This document shows, piece by piece, positions 8,937 through 18,041 of a stretch of DNA of 64,000 nucleotides. Every line of letters starts with the position of its first letter. The first letter of the stretch is position 1. Location of the stretch: NCBI GenBank assembly GCA_017541145.1, contig JAFXZT010000137.1:1-64000 (forward strand). The letters run 5' to 3'. Below the pieces are notes generated by a model, which saw only the letters and a program-made list of their open reading frames with translations, was not told where the DNA came from and did not search any database. The translations under genes and the position numbers were made by a program. The DNA comes from Bacteroidales bacterium. GTDB lineage: Bacteria; Bacteroidota; Bacteroidia; Bacteroidales; UBA3824.

Positions 8937-9143
8937 ACTTTCGATTCTTTGGTCTTATAATTAACATGTAAAGAAAATCAATTTTTTGGAATTAACCAAA
9001 TTGATTTTAACATTTTTTCAAACTATTTTCAAGTAAGCATTCTAAAATACTTGATTATTGAATCTAATTTTTTCCATAACATTTTTCTGAAAAATATTTG
9101 GCTTATTTTTTGCAAATTTCTTGTAAATTGTTCAAAAATATTA

Positions 9144-9151
9144 TACCTTTG
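9144..9151 (+). promoter_or_regulatory. -7 element (TACCTTTG) for parA
   Basis: TACCTTTG matches TAnnTTTG 24 bp upstream of the parA ATG. A TTG lies 20 bp upstream of it at 9121-9123. The 238-bp gap between the TonB receptor start and parA holds no other feature that I can support. Confidence 0.55.
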
Positions 9152-9174
9152 GTTTTGAAATTTTTTTTGAATTT

Positions 9175-9981
9175 ATGAGCACTTCAATTATTGCAATAAG
9201 CAACCACAAAGGCGGTGTTGGAAAAACAACATCCGTTGTAAATATAGGTGCAGGTTTAGCGCTGATCGGATACAAAGTCCTTCTTATTGACATGGATCCT
9301 CAGGCAAACTTGACACAAAGTTATGGTATCACAAAAGCAAAAGTATCTGTTTATGAGGTACTTAAAGGCGAAGCAGAAGTAGAGACCGTGGAAATTTTCG
9401 AAAATCTCGAAATTCTTCCGTCAACTCTCGACCTTTCCGGCGCCGAAATGGAACTTATAAACGAAGCCGGAAGAGAGTACATCCTTTCGGAAGCTATTGC
9501 TTCGATTGTTGATAAATACGACTATGTATTCATTGATTGCCCGCCATCGTTGGGATTGTTGACAATCAATGCGTTGACAGCGGCAACAGAAGTTTATATC
9601 CCGTTGCAAGCCCATTACCTCGCCATCAAAGGTCTTACCAAGATTATCGAGGTAATCGGAAAAGTAAAAAAACGTCTCAACAAGAAAATTGAAATTACAG
9701 GCGTGTTTGTTACACAATTTGACAAACGTAAAGTTCTTCACCGAGATGTTGTGGATACAATTTACACATATTTTCAGGAGAAACTCTTTAATACAAAAAT
9801 TCGTGAAAACATCGCACTTGCCGAAGCTCCAAGCCAAGGTTACGATATTTTCCATTATGATCCCGAAAGCAAAGGCGCAGAGGATTATAAAAAACTCTGT
9901 AAAGAAATCATTGAACGTCACATGTCGGAAGACGACGACGAAAACAATGATAATAAGGAAGTTAACAAAGATAACGAATAA
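9175..9981 (+). CDS. parA: ParA/Soj-type chromosome partitioning ATPase
   Basis: 268 residues. The deviant Walker A KGGVGKTT begins at K12, with the signature Lys and the catalytic Lys. VLLIDMDPQANLT (switch I) and YVFIDCPPSLG (Walker B) follow, so this is a full ParA/Soj ATPase. ParA binds DNA as an ATP dimer and moves ParB-bound origin regions; it may also position other cargo. The last 30 residues form an acidic tail. No ParB follows. Instead, 14 bp downstream is a 214-residue protein with only a ParB-like N-terminal motif. A terminator hairpin closes this two-gene unit. Whether it serves the chromosome or another cargo cannot be told. Confidence 0.9.
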   Translation: MSTSIIAISNHKGGVGKTTSVVNIGAGLALIGYKVLLIDMDPQANLTQSYGITKAKVSVYEVLKGEAEVETVEIFENLEILPSTLDLSGAEMELINEAGREYILSEAIASIVDKYDYVFIDCPPSLGLLTINALTAATEVYIPLQAHYLAIKGLTKIIEVIGKVKKRLNKKIEITGVFVTQFDKRKVLHRDVVDTIYTYFQEKLFNTKIRENIALAEAPSQGYDIFHYDPESKGAEDYKKLCKEIIERHMSEDDDENNDNKEVNKDNE

Positions 9982-9995
9982 AAAACTGATTTGCT

Positions 9996-10640
9996 ATGGC
10001 TAAGAAAAATTTCAAAGGCGGTCTCGACAGTCTGATTGAGAAATCATTGGGAATGAGAAAGTCTGCCCTAAAAAAAGGCGAATTCAAAGGCAATCCTATC
10101 GACCTTGTGCCGTCTGACGATTCTGACGAAAAAAACTCTCAGAAAAAGGACTCAAAGGATAAAACCGAGAATAATATAACAGACAAGCCGGCAAAATCGG
10201 ATAAAAATAACAAATCCGGCAAAAAACAAAATCAACCCAAGCCGGACAAGAATCAAGATTCTGAAAATCAAAAAGTTGAAAAAGAACAACAAGTTACTGA
10301 AAATGAAGTTGTAAAAGAAGAAAACAATATTCAGGAAGTTTCAACACAAGAAACTGATACTGAAGAAAATACCGAAATTTCAGAAACCGAAAACGTTGAT
10401 TCTCAGAAAGAGGATAAGATAACCGAAAAGCAAGAAAATCCTGAAAATCAAGAGGATGCTACAGAAATTCAAGAAGATGACACCGAAAAAATCGCATACT
10501 TGAAAAATGTAATTCAAGATTTAAGACACGAACTTTTCTTGTGGCGAACCGGTAAAATTACGGAACAAACTTTCAACCACACTCTCCACGAACACGGTTT
10601 GAAATACAATCCTGATAATAACGAAATAGAGGAAATTTAA
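9996..10640 (+). CDS. ParA partner candidate with ParB-like N-terminal motif
   Basis: 214 residues. The N-terminus MAKKNFKGGLDSLIEKSLG resembles the ParB start (basic residues, then GRGLDALL), the segment that in ParB proteins binds ParA and stimulates its ATPase. Residues about 45-160 are a low-complexity Lys/Glu/Asn/Gln linker. The final 50 residues form a compact helical segment (AYLKNVIQDLRHELFLWRTG then TFNHTLHEHGLKYNP). There is no ParB/Srx CTPase domain and no helix-turn-helix. It is immediately downstream of parA, so an adaptor between ParA and some cargo is a reasonable inference. The family is not recognised. Confidence 0.75.
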   Translation: MAKKNFKGGLDSLIEKSLGMRKSALKKGEFKGNPIDLVPSDDSDEKNSQKKDSKDKTENNITDKPAKSDKNNKSGKKQNQPKPDKNQDSENQKVEKEQQVTENEVVKEENNIQEVSTQETDTEENTEISETENVDSQKEDKITEKQENPENQEDATEIQEDDTEKIAYLKNVIQDLRHELFLWRTGKITEQTFNHTLHEHGLKYNPDNNEIEEI

Positions 10641-10659
10641 AATTAAATTTCCTCTATTT
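10624..10659 (+). terminator. Terminator overlapping the end of the parA unit
   Basis: A perfect 15-bp stem (AAATAGAGGAAATTT at 10624-10638, complement at 10645-10659) with a 6-nt loop is followed by a T run. The stem encodes the last codons, and the TAA stop lies at its top. Because the stem is symmetric it may also stop the convergent minus-strand gene. Confidence 0.8.
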
Positions 10660-10689
10660 TTTTGCAGTATTATAAAATCAACTTCTCTC

Positions 10690-12957
10690 CTAACCTACCG
10701 GATGCTCATCGTCAGAGTCCTCATTTTCAACTACTTCCTTCTTCACAAAAGCATCTTCTTGATGAACTTCGCCGGATGGTTCGCCATCAGGTTCCGATTC
10801 TGAAACAACTTCGGTTTCAAATGTATCTTTGGAAGAATTATCACCGTAAATTTTTATAACTTTCGGTTCTGAAGTATCTGATTCTGAGGTTAATGTAACG
10901 GTAGAAACAATATCCTCTTCTTCGTCATCAAGCGAGATATTTGCACCCATCGCCATATCAATATCATCGGAATCAATATCGTCAGGCTCAGCACTTTCCG
11001 ACGAAAAATCATCAGAATTGTCTGCTTCATCGTTTTCTATCAACTGATCTTTTTCTTCTACAGTTTCACCGTTCATATTAAAAATTGTGGCAGATTTTGG
11101 AGTTTCTTCTTCGGATTCTTCCAACTCGTCGTTGCCGTCTTGCTCGTCGGGATTGAAACCCGGAACTTCTTCATCATTAGATTCAGAACCAGTTGATTCT
11201 TCGACAGTTTCGGTTGTGGTAGTAGTTGTTTCAGTTGTTGTAGTTTCAGTAGTGGTTGTTGTAACAACTGTTGTTTCTTCTGTTGATTCTTCTGTTGATT
11301 CTTCTGTTTTTTCCGGCTCGGAATTTTCTACTGATTCTGTTTTCTGCTCCTCGGAATTATTGTCATAAAACTGAGTAAGCAATTCAGTATCAACATCATC
11401 AGGTTCTGCCTCCGGTTCATTTTCTGTTGGCTCTGTGACTTCTTTATCCGTAGTTTTTTGAAGTTCAGCAACTTGTGCATCAAAACTATCGTGACCATCG
11501 TCTACAACAACTGTTTCAATTGTTGTTGTAGTTGTTGTAACTGTCTCAGTTGCCGGATCTTCCACAACTTGTGTCACTGTTTTTACAACTTTTTCTACTT
11601 GTTCGTCGTCATCATCATAATTTTCGGTTTCAGTTTTAACTTCGGATACCTCTGCGGGTTCAACCTCTGTTTCTGACACTGTATCTTTTTCAGTTTCAAC
11701 CTCAGGTTCTGACTCTGCATCTTTTTCAGTTTCAACCTCAGGTTCTGACTCGGAAACTTCCAAATTAGCTACACCATCTGTTTTTGATTCTTCAACTGAC
11801 TCTGTTTCAGGCTTATCGTTAACAGTGGTAGTTTCGGTAATTGTAGAAAATGTATCTCCCTGTTCGTTCAAAACTACGGTTTTGGTTTCTGTAACAACGG
11901 TAGTATTTCCGTCTGTATGAGTTTCAACCGTTACAGTTTCGTTCTCGTTAACAGGTTCATTTTCATCAGCTTCGTTAACTTCTACAACCAATTTGTCAGC
12001 CTTTGAAAGTGCATCAGATTCCGGGTCTGAAATTACAGTTTCAGTTGTAACTGTCTCTTCTACAACAGTTTCTACAACTTTTGCCGGCTCAAGTTCAAAT
12101 GTAATTCTCTGAACATAATCATCAGCGTACATCTCAAACTGACTTGCCAAGGTCCAAACACGATACCATACTCGTAATATGATAAATAATTGTTGTACCA
12201 AAAACAAAAGTATCAATCCAAATGTAGAAATTGTAGCGATTTTTTCAAATGTTATTTTATAAAGTACAATTGTAAGTATCGGCAATACCAACAGCAATGC
12301 ATAAAGGAAATATGTTTTGACAAAATTGTTGAAAACATATTTTGTAGCACGGCCAATCGCTTTGAAAACACGATGAGTTTCAGCCATTTCCATGTAAAAT
12401 TTGGCATAATCTGAAATCATCAAAAGCAAAACAACGGCGCACAAAAATATAAACGCTGCTATTCCGTAAGCCCACATCAACGGACGCTCCGAAACTATTG
12501 TTCCAAAAAGTTTTATCAGAAAAGATGCAATCAAAAACAATACTCCGGCTGTAACTATCTGAGCGACAATCATCAAGATATCACATAACAAATATCTGAA
12601 GAAATTGACTCCCGCGCCTGAAAAAAATGTTGAAACTGTGTAATCTTCTTTGTTGAAGGTTCTTACGATACCTCCGACAAAAAATATCATTATCAACCAA
12701 AATACTACAAAGGTAAAAACCGACTGATTCAAAATAGAATCAAGATTCCATGCGTGAAATGTTGTCAACTCGCTGAATGTTGTATAATCGATGTTTTTTG
12801 AAAGAGCACTGTGTCCTGCCGCACTACCAAACGAGAAGAAGAACGGAAGTGCCAACGACAATCCCAACAACAAACTTATCGCAAATATCAAAAATATCAT
12901 TTTTGGTCTGCGCAACGAGTTTTTGCAACCTCTGCAATATGCTTTTATTATATTCAT
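10690..12957 (-). CDS. Polytopic membrane protein with long Thr/Glu-rich tail
   Basis: 755 residues. The first 290 hold about six membrane helices (near 20-42, 78-96, 125-150, 165-185, 220-240, 250-270) with basic residues before the first. The remaining 460 residues are low complexity: Thr-, Val- and Glu-rich runs (TTTTTE, ETVEES, EPEVETEKD), predicted disordered and strongly acidic. The DNA of the tail contains a 36-bp tandem repeat. The membrane part resembles DUF4013/YihY-like transporter-type folds only vaguely and I do not assign it. It starts 21 bp after the M1 peptidase gene and is probably cotranscribed. The tail may bind a cytoplasmic partner or be exposed outside; topology was not resolved. 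Confidence 0.7.
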   Translation of the reverse strand: MNIIKAYCRGCKNSLRRPKMIFLIFAISLLLGLSLALPFFFSFGSAAGHSALSKNIDYTTFSELTTFHAWNLDSILNQSVFTFVVFWLIMIFFVGGIVRTFNKEDYTVSTFFSGAGVNFFRYLLCDILMIVAQIVTAGVLFLIASFLIKLFGTIVSERPLMWAYGIAAFIFLCAVVLLLMISDYAKFYMEMAETHRVFKAIGRATKYVFNNFVKTYFLYALLLVLPILTIVLYKITFEKIATISTFGLILLFLVQQLFIILRVWYRVWTLASQFEMYADDYVQRITFELEPAKVVETVVEETVTTETVISDPESDALSKADKLVVEVNEADENEPVNENETVTVETHTDGNTTVVTETKTVVLNEQGDTFSTITETTTVNDKPETESVEESKTDGVANLEVSESEPEVETEKDAESEPEVETEKDTVSETEVEPAEVSEVKTETENYDDDDEQVEKVVKTVTQVVEDPATETVTTTTTTIETVVVDDGHDSFDAQVAELQKTTDKEVTEPTENEPEAEPDDVDTELLTQFYDNNSEEQKTESVENSEPEKTEESTEESTEETTVVTTTTTETTTTETTTTTTETVEESTGSESNDEEVPGFNPDEQDGNDELEESEEETPKSATIFNMNGETVEEKDQLIENDEADNSDDFSSESAEPDDIDSDDIDMAMGANISLDDEEEDIVSTVTLTSESDTSEPKVIKIYGDNSSKDTFETEVVSESEPDGEPSGEVHQEDAFVKKEVVENEDSDDEHPVG
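11680..11751. repeat. 36-bp tandem repeat, two copies, in coding tail
   Basis: Units 11680-11715 and 11716-11751 differ at one base (TGTATC versus TGCATC at the start). They keep the reading frame and encode the acidic repeat ESEPEVETEKD in the tail of the membrane protein. They point to recent in-frame duplication or slippage. Confidence 0.85.
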
Positions 12958-12978
12958 AATATTCTTAGTTGATTAATT

Positions 12979-14988
12979 TTATGCAAAAAATGCTATTGAC
13001 ATGAAAATATTTTCGAGCCAAAACAAGAATTTTGACGCATATTTCCAAATCGGGTTAGATGAATTGTTTTCGTAACTTATCGAATTGTTTACCAAATCGA
13101 TATCACAAGCAATTTTGTTTTCCGGGTCGATTTGTGCCGAAACTATGCTGCTGTTTTTGGTAAACGAAAATTCTTTGCAACGACCTTTGCCGTCCCATTT
13201 TACAAGTTCGGTTTCACCGTTTTTGAACTTTACTAATATTTCAACCGGCATTACCATTGTGCCCATGCGCTGAACGTAAACAAATGATTTTACGACAGTT
13301 GAATCGTTTTCTTCACCCAAAATTTTCTCCAATCCGGAATCAAACCAACCTTTTTCGGAACAGAAAACCACGTCGTTAACAATTTTTGTTAACTTGTAAT
13401 CACAAACCTGGTCGGTCTTGAATGCACTATGGAAAAACCAATTGAGATTGTTTCCAAAAATCGGATCGTTGATTTCGGCTACTATTTGATTTATACAATT
13501 AAAGAAATCTTGACCGCAAGGATGTTTGAATTTCCATTTTTCATAATACATCTTCATTGCTCTGTTGAATTTTTCTTCACCGAGCAAACCTCTTATCGTA
13601 GCGAGCATTGTGGCAGTTTTTTGGTAAACCAACATCCCATAAGTGTGAGTCGGATATTTCCAAGAAAAATTGTCAATACATGCAATCGCCGGATTGTAAC
13701 TTTGAGTATATTCCAAACGTGTTGATTCAAAGCTATTTACCTTGAAACCCATCAAATTGAAAAGCGATCCGTCAGAGTAATACGAATCCATAATCTGAGT
13801 TTCATAAAATTGTGTAAAACCTTCGTCAAGCCAAGCTTCTTCTGCCTCGTTGCTTGCCACGGTTGCCATAAAATAATTGTGTACAAACTCGTGAACCGTA
13901 ACACTTTCCAAATCTTTGCACCCCAAACCTAAAATCTGGTCGGAAACATTTACCGTAATAAACATCGGATATTCCATGCCGGAAGCTCCCAACGCATAAA
14001 AAGGAACGTCAACTACAGTGATTTGAGAATACGGATATTCACCGACATTTTTGTACATATATTCCATTGCATGTTTCAAGGATTCGATATAACGGTCTGA
14101 TTTTCCGGAATGTTCAGGCAAATACAGAAGTTTAATTGCCTTGGTCTGACCGCCGACTTCGTAAGAATCTTTGTAAGTTTTGAACCTCGGAGAAGCTGTC
14201 CACGCAAAATCCAAAACATCTTCGGCATGAAATTTCACGGTTTTGCGACCGCCGTCAACAGCGTTATAAGTTTCTACACCGGTAGCTCCCACAACATATT
14301 TATCGGGCAATGTAATCGAAACGTCATAAGTTCCGAAATCAGCGTAAAACTCTGAGTTATAATGAAATTCGTGACAATTCCAACCTGATTTTTTACGATT
14401 TCGCATTCCTGCCGGCTCGTAAACAGCAATTTTTGGAAACCACTGTCCGACAAGGTAAAAATCACCGCGTTCGTAACCTGTTCGCGAAATAATTTTCGGC
14501 AATTTGGAAAGAAATGAGATATTAAGTTTGATAACTCCGCCGGGATACAAAGGACGAGGCAATTTTACCGACATCACAGTCTGGTCTTTCCTGTTGCCGG
14601 TATCGGGTGATACATATTTTAAATCTTGCGTAAGTGGCTCACCGTCAAGTGTTACCATACGCAAAATATCGATATAACCCCACTCTGAAGAATCAAGATT
14701 GTTGCTAAGATTCCAACCGCATTCCCGCTCGCTTTCTTTGAAAAATGTACTTTCTGAATTTTTGAACGCATTTAAATAAGTATGAAACATCAACTCAGAA
14801 ATTGTATCATTAGAAGTATTAATCCAAGTTAAGATTTCGTTACCCGTAATCATTTTAGCATCCGTGTTGAGTTCGGCATCAATTTTATACGACGCCACCT
14901 GCGCGGTTTTGTTAACTAAAAATGACTCTTGCGCCATCAAAACCAGCGAAAACGTTGATAATATTACAGATATTATGATTTTTCTCAT
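12979..14988 (-). CDS. M1-family zinc metallopeptidase
   Basis: 669 residues with signal peptide (cleavage near LMAQ). The gluzincin motif HEFVH lies at residues 366-370 with the third zinc ligand E389 in WLDEGF, exactly 18 residues after the second His. The exopeptidase motif is GMEY (ASGMEYP), a variant of GAMEN. The N-terminal 200 residues form the usual beta domain (ITGNEILTWINTS). The family cleaves N-terminal amino acids from peptides; here it acts in the periplasm or outside. It ends in a hydrophobic stretch (FLFWLENIFMSIAFFA), which could anchor it. It is upstream of, and probably cotranscribed with, the polytopic membrane protein. Confidence 0.9.
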   Translation of the reverse strand: MRKIIISVILSTFSLVLMAQESFLVNKTAQVASYKIDAELNTDAKMITGNEILTWINTSNDTISELMFHTYLNAFKNSESTFFKESERECGWNLSNNLDSSEWGYIDILRMVTLDGEPLTQDLKYVSPDTGNRKDQTVMSVKLPRPLYPGGVIKLNISFLSKLPKIISRTGYERGDFYLVGQWFPKIAVYEPAGMRNRKKSGWNCHEFHYNSEFYADFGTYDVSITLPDKYVVGATGVETYNAVDGGRKTVKFHAEDVLDFAWTASPRFKTYKDSYEVGGQTKAIKLLYLPEHSGKSDRYIESLKHAMEYMYKNVGEYPYSQITVVDVPFYALGASGMEYPMFITVNVSDQILGLGCKDLESVTVHEFVHNYFMATVASNEAEEAWLDEGFTQFYETQIMDSYYSDGSLFNLMGFKVNSFESTRLEYTQSYNPAIACIDNFSWKYPTHTYGMLVYQKTATMLATIRGLLGEEKFNRAMKMYYEKWKFKHPCGQDFFNCINQIVAEINDPIFGNNLNWFFHSAFKTDQVCDYKLTKIVNDVVFCSEKGWFDSGLEKILGEENDSTVVKSFVYVQRMGTMVMPVEILVKFKNGETELVKWDGKGRCKEFSFTKNSSIVSAQIDPENKIACDIDLVNNSISYENNSSNPIWKYASKFLFWLENIFMSIAFFA

Positions 14989-15126
14989 ATCTTTAAAATT
15001 GTCTATATTCTTAATTTCATAAAATAATTGTTTATACTATACAAAAATCGTACAATTCCAATTACTTTTTTAAACATTTATTCAAAAAGTAAAAATAATA
15101 CGTTTTGACGATAATTCCAAAAATTT

Positions 15127-17970
15127 TTAAATCTCATAACTCAAGACAAATCCATATTGCAAATAATTTAAGCCATTTTTGCGCAAACCTTTTGCAATTG
15201 AAATGCCGGTAGTTATATTATTTGTCAACCTCAAAATATTGAAATCAACCAAAAAATTAAATCCTGCCGAAGCATATTTATAACGAGATTTAAACAACTC
15301 TGCATCAGCTACATCACCAAACAAAGTTGCTCTAAAACGCTTGATCCAAACCACCGACGGAATACCCATATCGGGATATCCGAGCGGAAAGGAATAATCA
15401 AAACTTAATTTTTTCATTTTTTGTACTCGCATCGATTCGTAACCGCGAACATCTGTAGAAGTAGTTGTGTACAAGTAAATTACATATTCGTTTTGATTTT
15501 GCGCCTGCAAAACGTAATTGCCTTTTACTGAGAAATAATTTTGGCGGAAAAATCCCGGCAACGTTACCGAAGCACCAAGATTAAGTAACTCTGCCTCAAG
15601 ATTATGATTCAAATTTTTGCGATAACTTGCCGAAACCGCAAACGCCAACGGACTCATAAAATCACGATATGCCGATTTTCTGCTCCACGAATACGAAACC
15701 GAACCGCTCAACGCCGGAAAATTTCCGTTAGGCAAATCTTGATAACTTTGAACTCCTTTTAACTTCTCTGAAAGACTATACTGCAAAAATCCTGCTGAAA
15801 TTGTCAAATTTTGAGAAAAATTGTATCTCGAAAAATTAAATGGTACATAAATCTGTGCATGATAGATATTTTCATTCCATTTTATTTTTTGAGGTGAAAC
15901 AAAAAATCCGTTTTTCACCAAATATGTATCAGATTGTTCTCCAAGCGAGGCTGTAAATGAAATTTTCGGATAAAAACCTGAATATAAGACATTTAAATCC
16001 GTTCTGAAAATTTCTTTCTCGGAATAATAAGTTTCCGTGCCTTGTATCGACAAAGTTTGCAAAGTGTTCAGCGAACTTACTGTTGCCGAAACATAACCCG
16101 CACCTGCATTCGGCGACCAACCGTAAATTCTCACCGGATCACTAAAATTGCTGTAACGTTTTGATTTCAACTTAGTTGTGTCCGGAATTTTTGACGCAAT
16201 AAAATCCAACGAACCCGCCGGCTCGTATTCCAACATCGATGCAAACAAATTTGTTCGTTTAGATTGCTGAATTTCAATCGGTTGAATATCTTTTATGATT
16301 GCAACATCATTTCCCAACGATGAAAAATCACCAAAAGTCAAAATCTTGCTGTCAGGAGATACACTCGGATACGAAGTTCCAAATTTTGAATTTGTTAACT
16401 GTTTAATTTCCAACGAATTGATGTCAACAGAAAAAATATTGTCGATGCCGGATTGGTCGCTAACATACAAAATTTCGTTTCCGCGGTTTGTCAACTGAAA
16501 AATATTATCAGATACGGGTTGTATCAAGGTTTTAACTTTTTGTAGATTAGCAGTTTCCACCATACACACGGAATTTTTGTTCTGATAATTTGACACGAAA
16601 GCAAATCCGGAATTTCCAACAGAAGTCAACGACCTGAAAAATTCGTTTCTACGACCGTTAAAAGTCGCCATTTTAATTGCTGTAAAACGATTATCACTGT
16701 AGCGTTGTAATTTGAGAATCACGATATTACATCTTCTATCTTCCGTAAATTCCACCACAGCCAAAGTATTGCCGTCACGAGAAATTGCCGGCGAAAAATA
16801 TTTTTGTTTATTGGTGACTAAATATCGTTTTCCTGTACTAATATCGTAAACGGCAATATCGGAATAGTTGCGCATATTCCACCGAATATCAGGCACTTCG
16901 GAAGCATAAACAATGATTTTACCGTCAGTATCAAACGAAGATGCATCTGTATAATCCAACTTTTTTTCATTACCGTTGAAATCCAATGTTACAAATTGCG
17001 ATGCTTTTGTCAACGAATTTTTGATACAAATTAATAAAGTGTCATTAATAAACCGCGGACAAAGATAATTTGTGTAATATCGTTTTTTGGTTTTGTTAAC
17101 TTTTTGATAGTCAACAGCATGAATTGAATTTATACGGTCGGTATAAAAATTTTTCAAATCAGAATATGTTTCTCTGTAATGTTGACCTAAATGCCTGTCA
17201 GTAAAATGATTAAAAGCAGTTCCAAAAGCGAAAGGCCAAAATGAATACCAACTGCTACGGCGAATTGTATTAGTAAAAATGTCAGCACCGTATTTATTTC
17301 TCGCACTCGTAACCAACATATAACCAAGCGGATACTGATTCGGTAAATAATCACGGTAAGATCTCAAAAGGCTTTTGTCGTAAGAATACATCTTTTTGCC
17401 GGAACACAATGTTGCAGCAATAAGTTTTTCAAAATTTGCCGCCCGACCTCTGCCCTGACTTGACAAAACAGTTTCGGCATAAACTGCGTCGCCTTCGTAA
17501 AACCAAGTTGGAATTGAATACGCCATTCCGCCTTGACCCGGAGCTCCGAAAATACATGACGCTAGTTTCGTAAATCCGTGATTGATAGTTTTATACTGAA
17601 TTATATGGCGATATTCGTGGATTGCCAACGACTGAAACCATTCTGTAGAACCCAAAGAGCAATCGTCCATCGGCTTGGAATACCATTCCATTCTGTACGG
17701 AAACAGTGATGCGTAACCGTTGGAAGTAACTGTAGATGTGGACATCAGCAACGGCACTTGCCGCGGTTTTGAATTTAATGTTGCCGTATCGCAATAGAAA
17801 ACCTGTTGCGAGGATTCTGCGATTCTATAAGCATCGTATGCCAACCATTCAGGATAAATAATCTTGAATTGCGGCGTTTTCAAGACCTTCCAATCTGTAG
17901 AGAAAGGATTCTGAGCCACAACGTATTGCGACACAATAATCCCTATTATGAGATTCAAAAATTTACGCAT
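15127..17970 (-). CDS. HExxH protease-like / TolB-like propeller / outer-membrane barrel protein
   Basis: 947 residues from the ATG at 17970 (an upstream TTG at 17979 is less likely). A signal peptide (cleavage near VVAQ) precedes an N-terminal domain with HEYRH at residues 118-122, a zincin-type motif. The middle holds TolB/PD40-like propeller repeats (DGKIIVYASEVPDIRWN, ISRDGNTLAVVEF, VSPDSKILTFGDF, about 320-560). The C-terminal 300 residues alternate as beta strands and contain VRGY at 841-844 followed by SFDYSFPLGYP, resembling loop 6 and strand of Omp85/D15 proteins; the protein ends LQYGFVLSYEI. This suggests an outer-membrane protein with a periplasmic propeller. The role is unknown. 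It may be cotranscribed with the FtsE-like gene 71 bp upstream. Confidence 0.75.
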   Translation of the reverse strand: MRKFLNLIIGIIVSQYVVAQNPFSTDWKVLKTPQFKIIYPEWLAYDAYRIAESSQQVFYCDTATLNSKPRQVPLLMSTSTVTSNGYASLFPYRMEWYSKPMDDCSLGSTEWFQSLAIHEYRHIIQYKTINHGFTKLASCIFGAPGQGGMAYSIPTWFYEGDAVYAETVLSSQGRGRAANFEKLIAATLCSGKKMYSYDKSLLRSYRDYLPNQYPLGYMLVTSARNKYGADIFTNTIRRSSWYSFWPFAFGTAFNHFTDRHLGQHYRETYSDLKNFYTDRINSIHAVDYQKVNKTKKRYYTNYLCPRFINDTLLICIKNSLTKASQFVTLDFNGNEKKLDYTDASSFDTDGKIIVYASEVPDIRWNMRNYSDIAVYDISTGKRYLVTNKQKYFSPAISRDGNTLAVVEFTEDRRCNIVILKLQRYSDNRFTAIKMATFNGRRNEFFRSLTSVGNSGFAFVSNYQNKNSVCMVETANLQKVKTLIQPVSDNIFQLTNRGNEILYVSDQSGIDNIFSVDINSLEIKQLTNSKFGTSYPSVSPDSKILTFGDFSSLGNDVAIIKDIQPIEIQQSKRTNLFASMLEYEPAGSLDFIASKIPDTTKLKSKRYSNFSDPVRIYGWSPNAGAGYVSATVSSLNTLQTLSIQGTETYYSEKEIFRTDLNVLYSGFYPKISFTASLGEQSDTYLVKNGFFVSPQKIKWNENIYHAQIYVPFNFSRYNFSQNLTISAGFLQYSLSEKLKGVQSYQDLPNGNFPALSGSVSYSWSRKSAYRDFMSPLAFAVSASYRKNLNHNLEAELLNLGASVTLPGFFRQNYFSVKGNYVLQAQNQNEYVIYLYTTTSTDVRGYESMRVQKMKKLSFDYSFPLGYPDMGIPSVVWIKRFRATLFGDVADAELFKSRYKYASAGFNFLVDFNILRLTNNITTGISIAKGLRKNGLNYLQYGFVLSYEI

Positions 17971-18041
17971 AGATGTCAAAAAAAAATAATAATAAATAAA
18001 AAAGTCAACCGCCGAAAAAACAACGGAATACTTACAGCAAA

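Noticed and set aside
11087..11368. Ser/Val-rich plus-strand frame
   Set aside because: It is the complement of the Thr/Glu-rich tail of the membrane protein; low-complexity coding explains the open frame.
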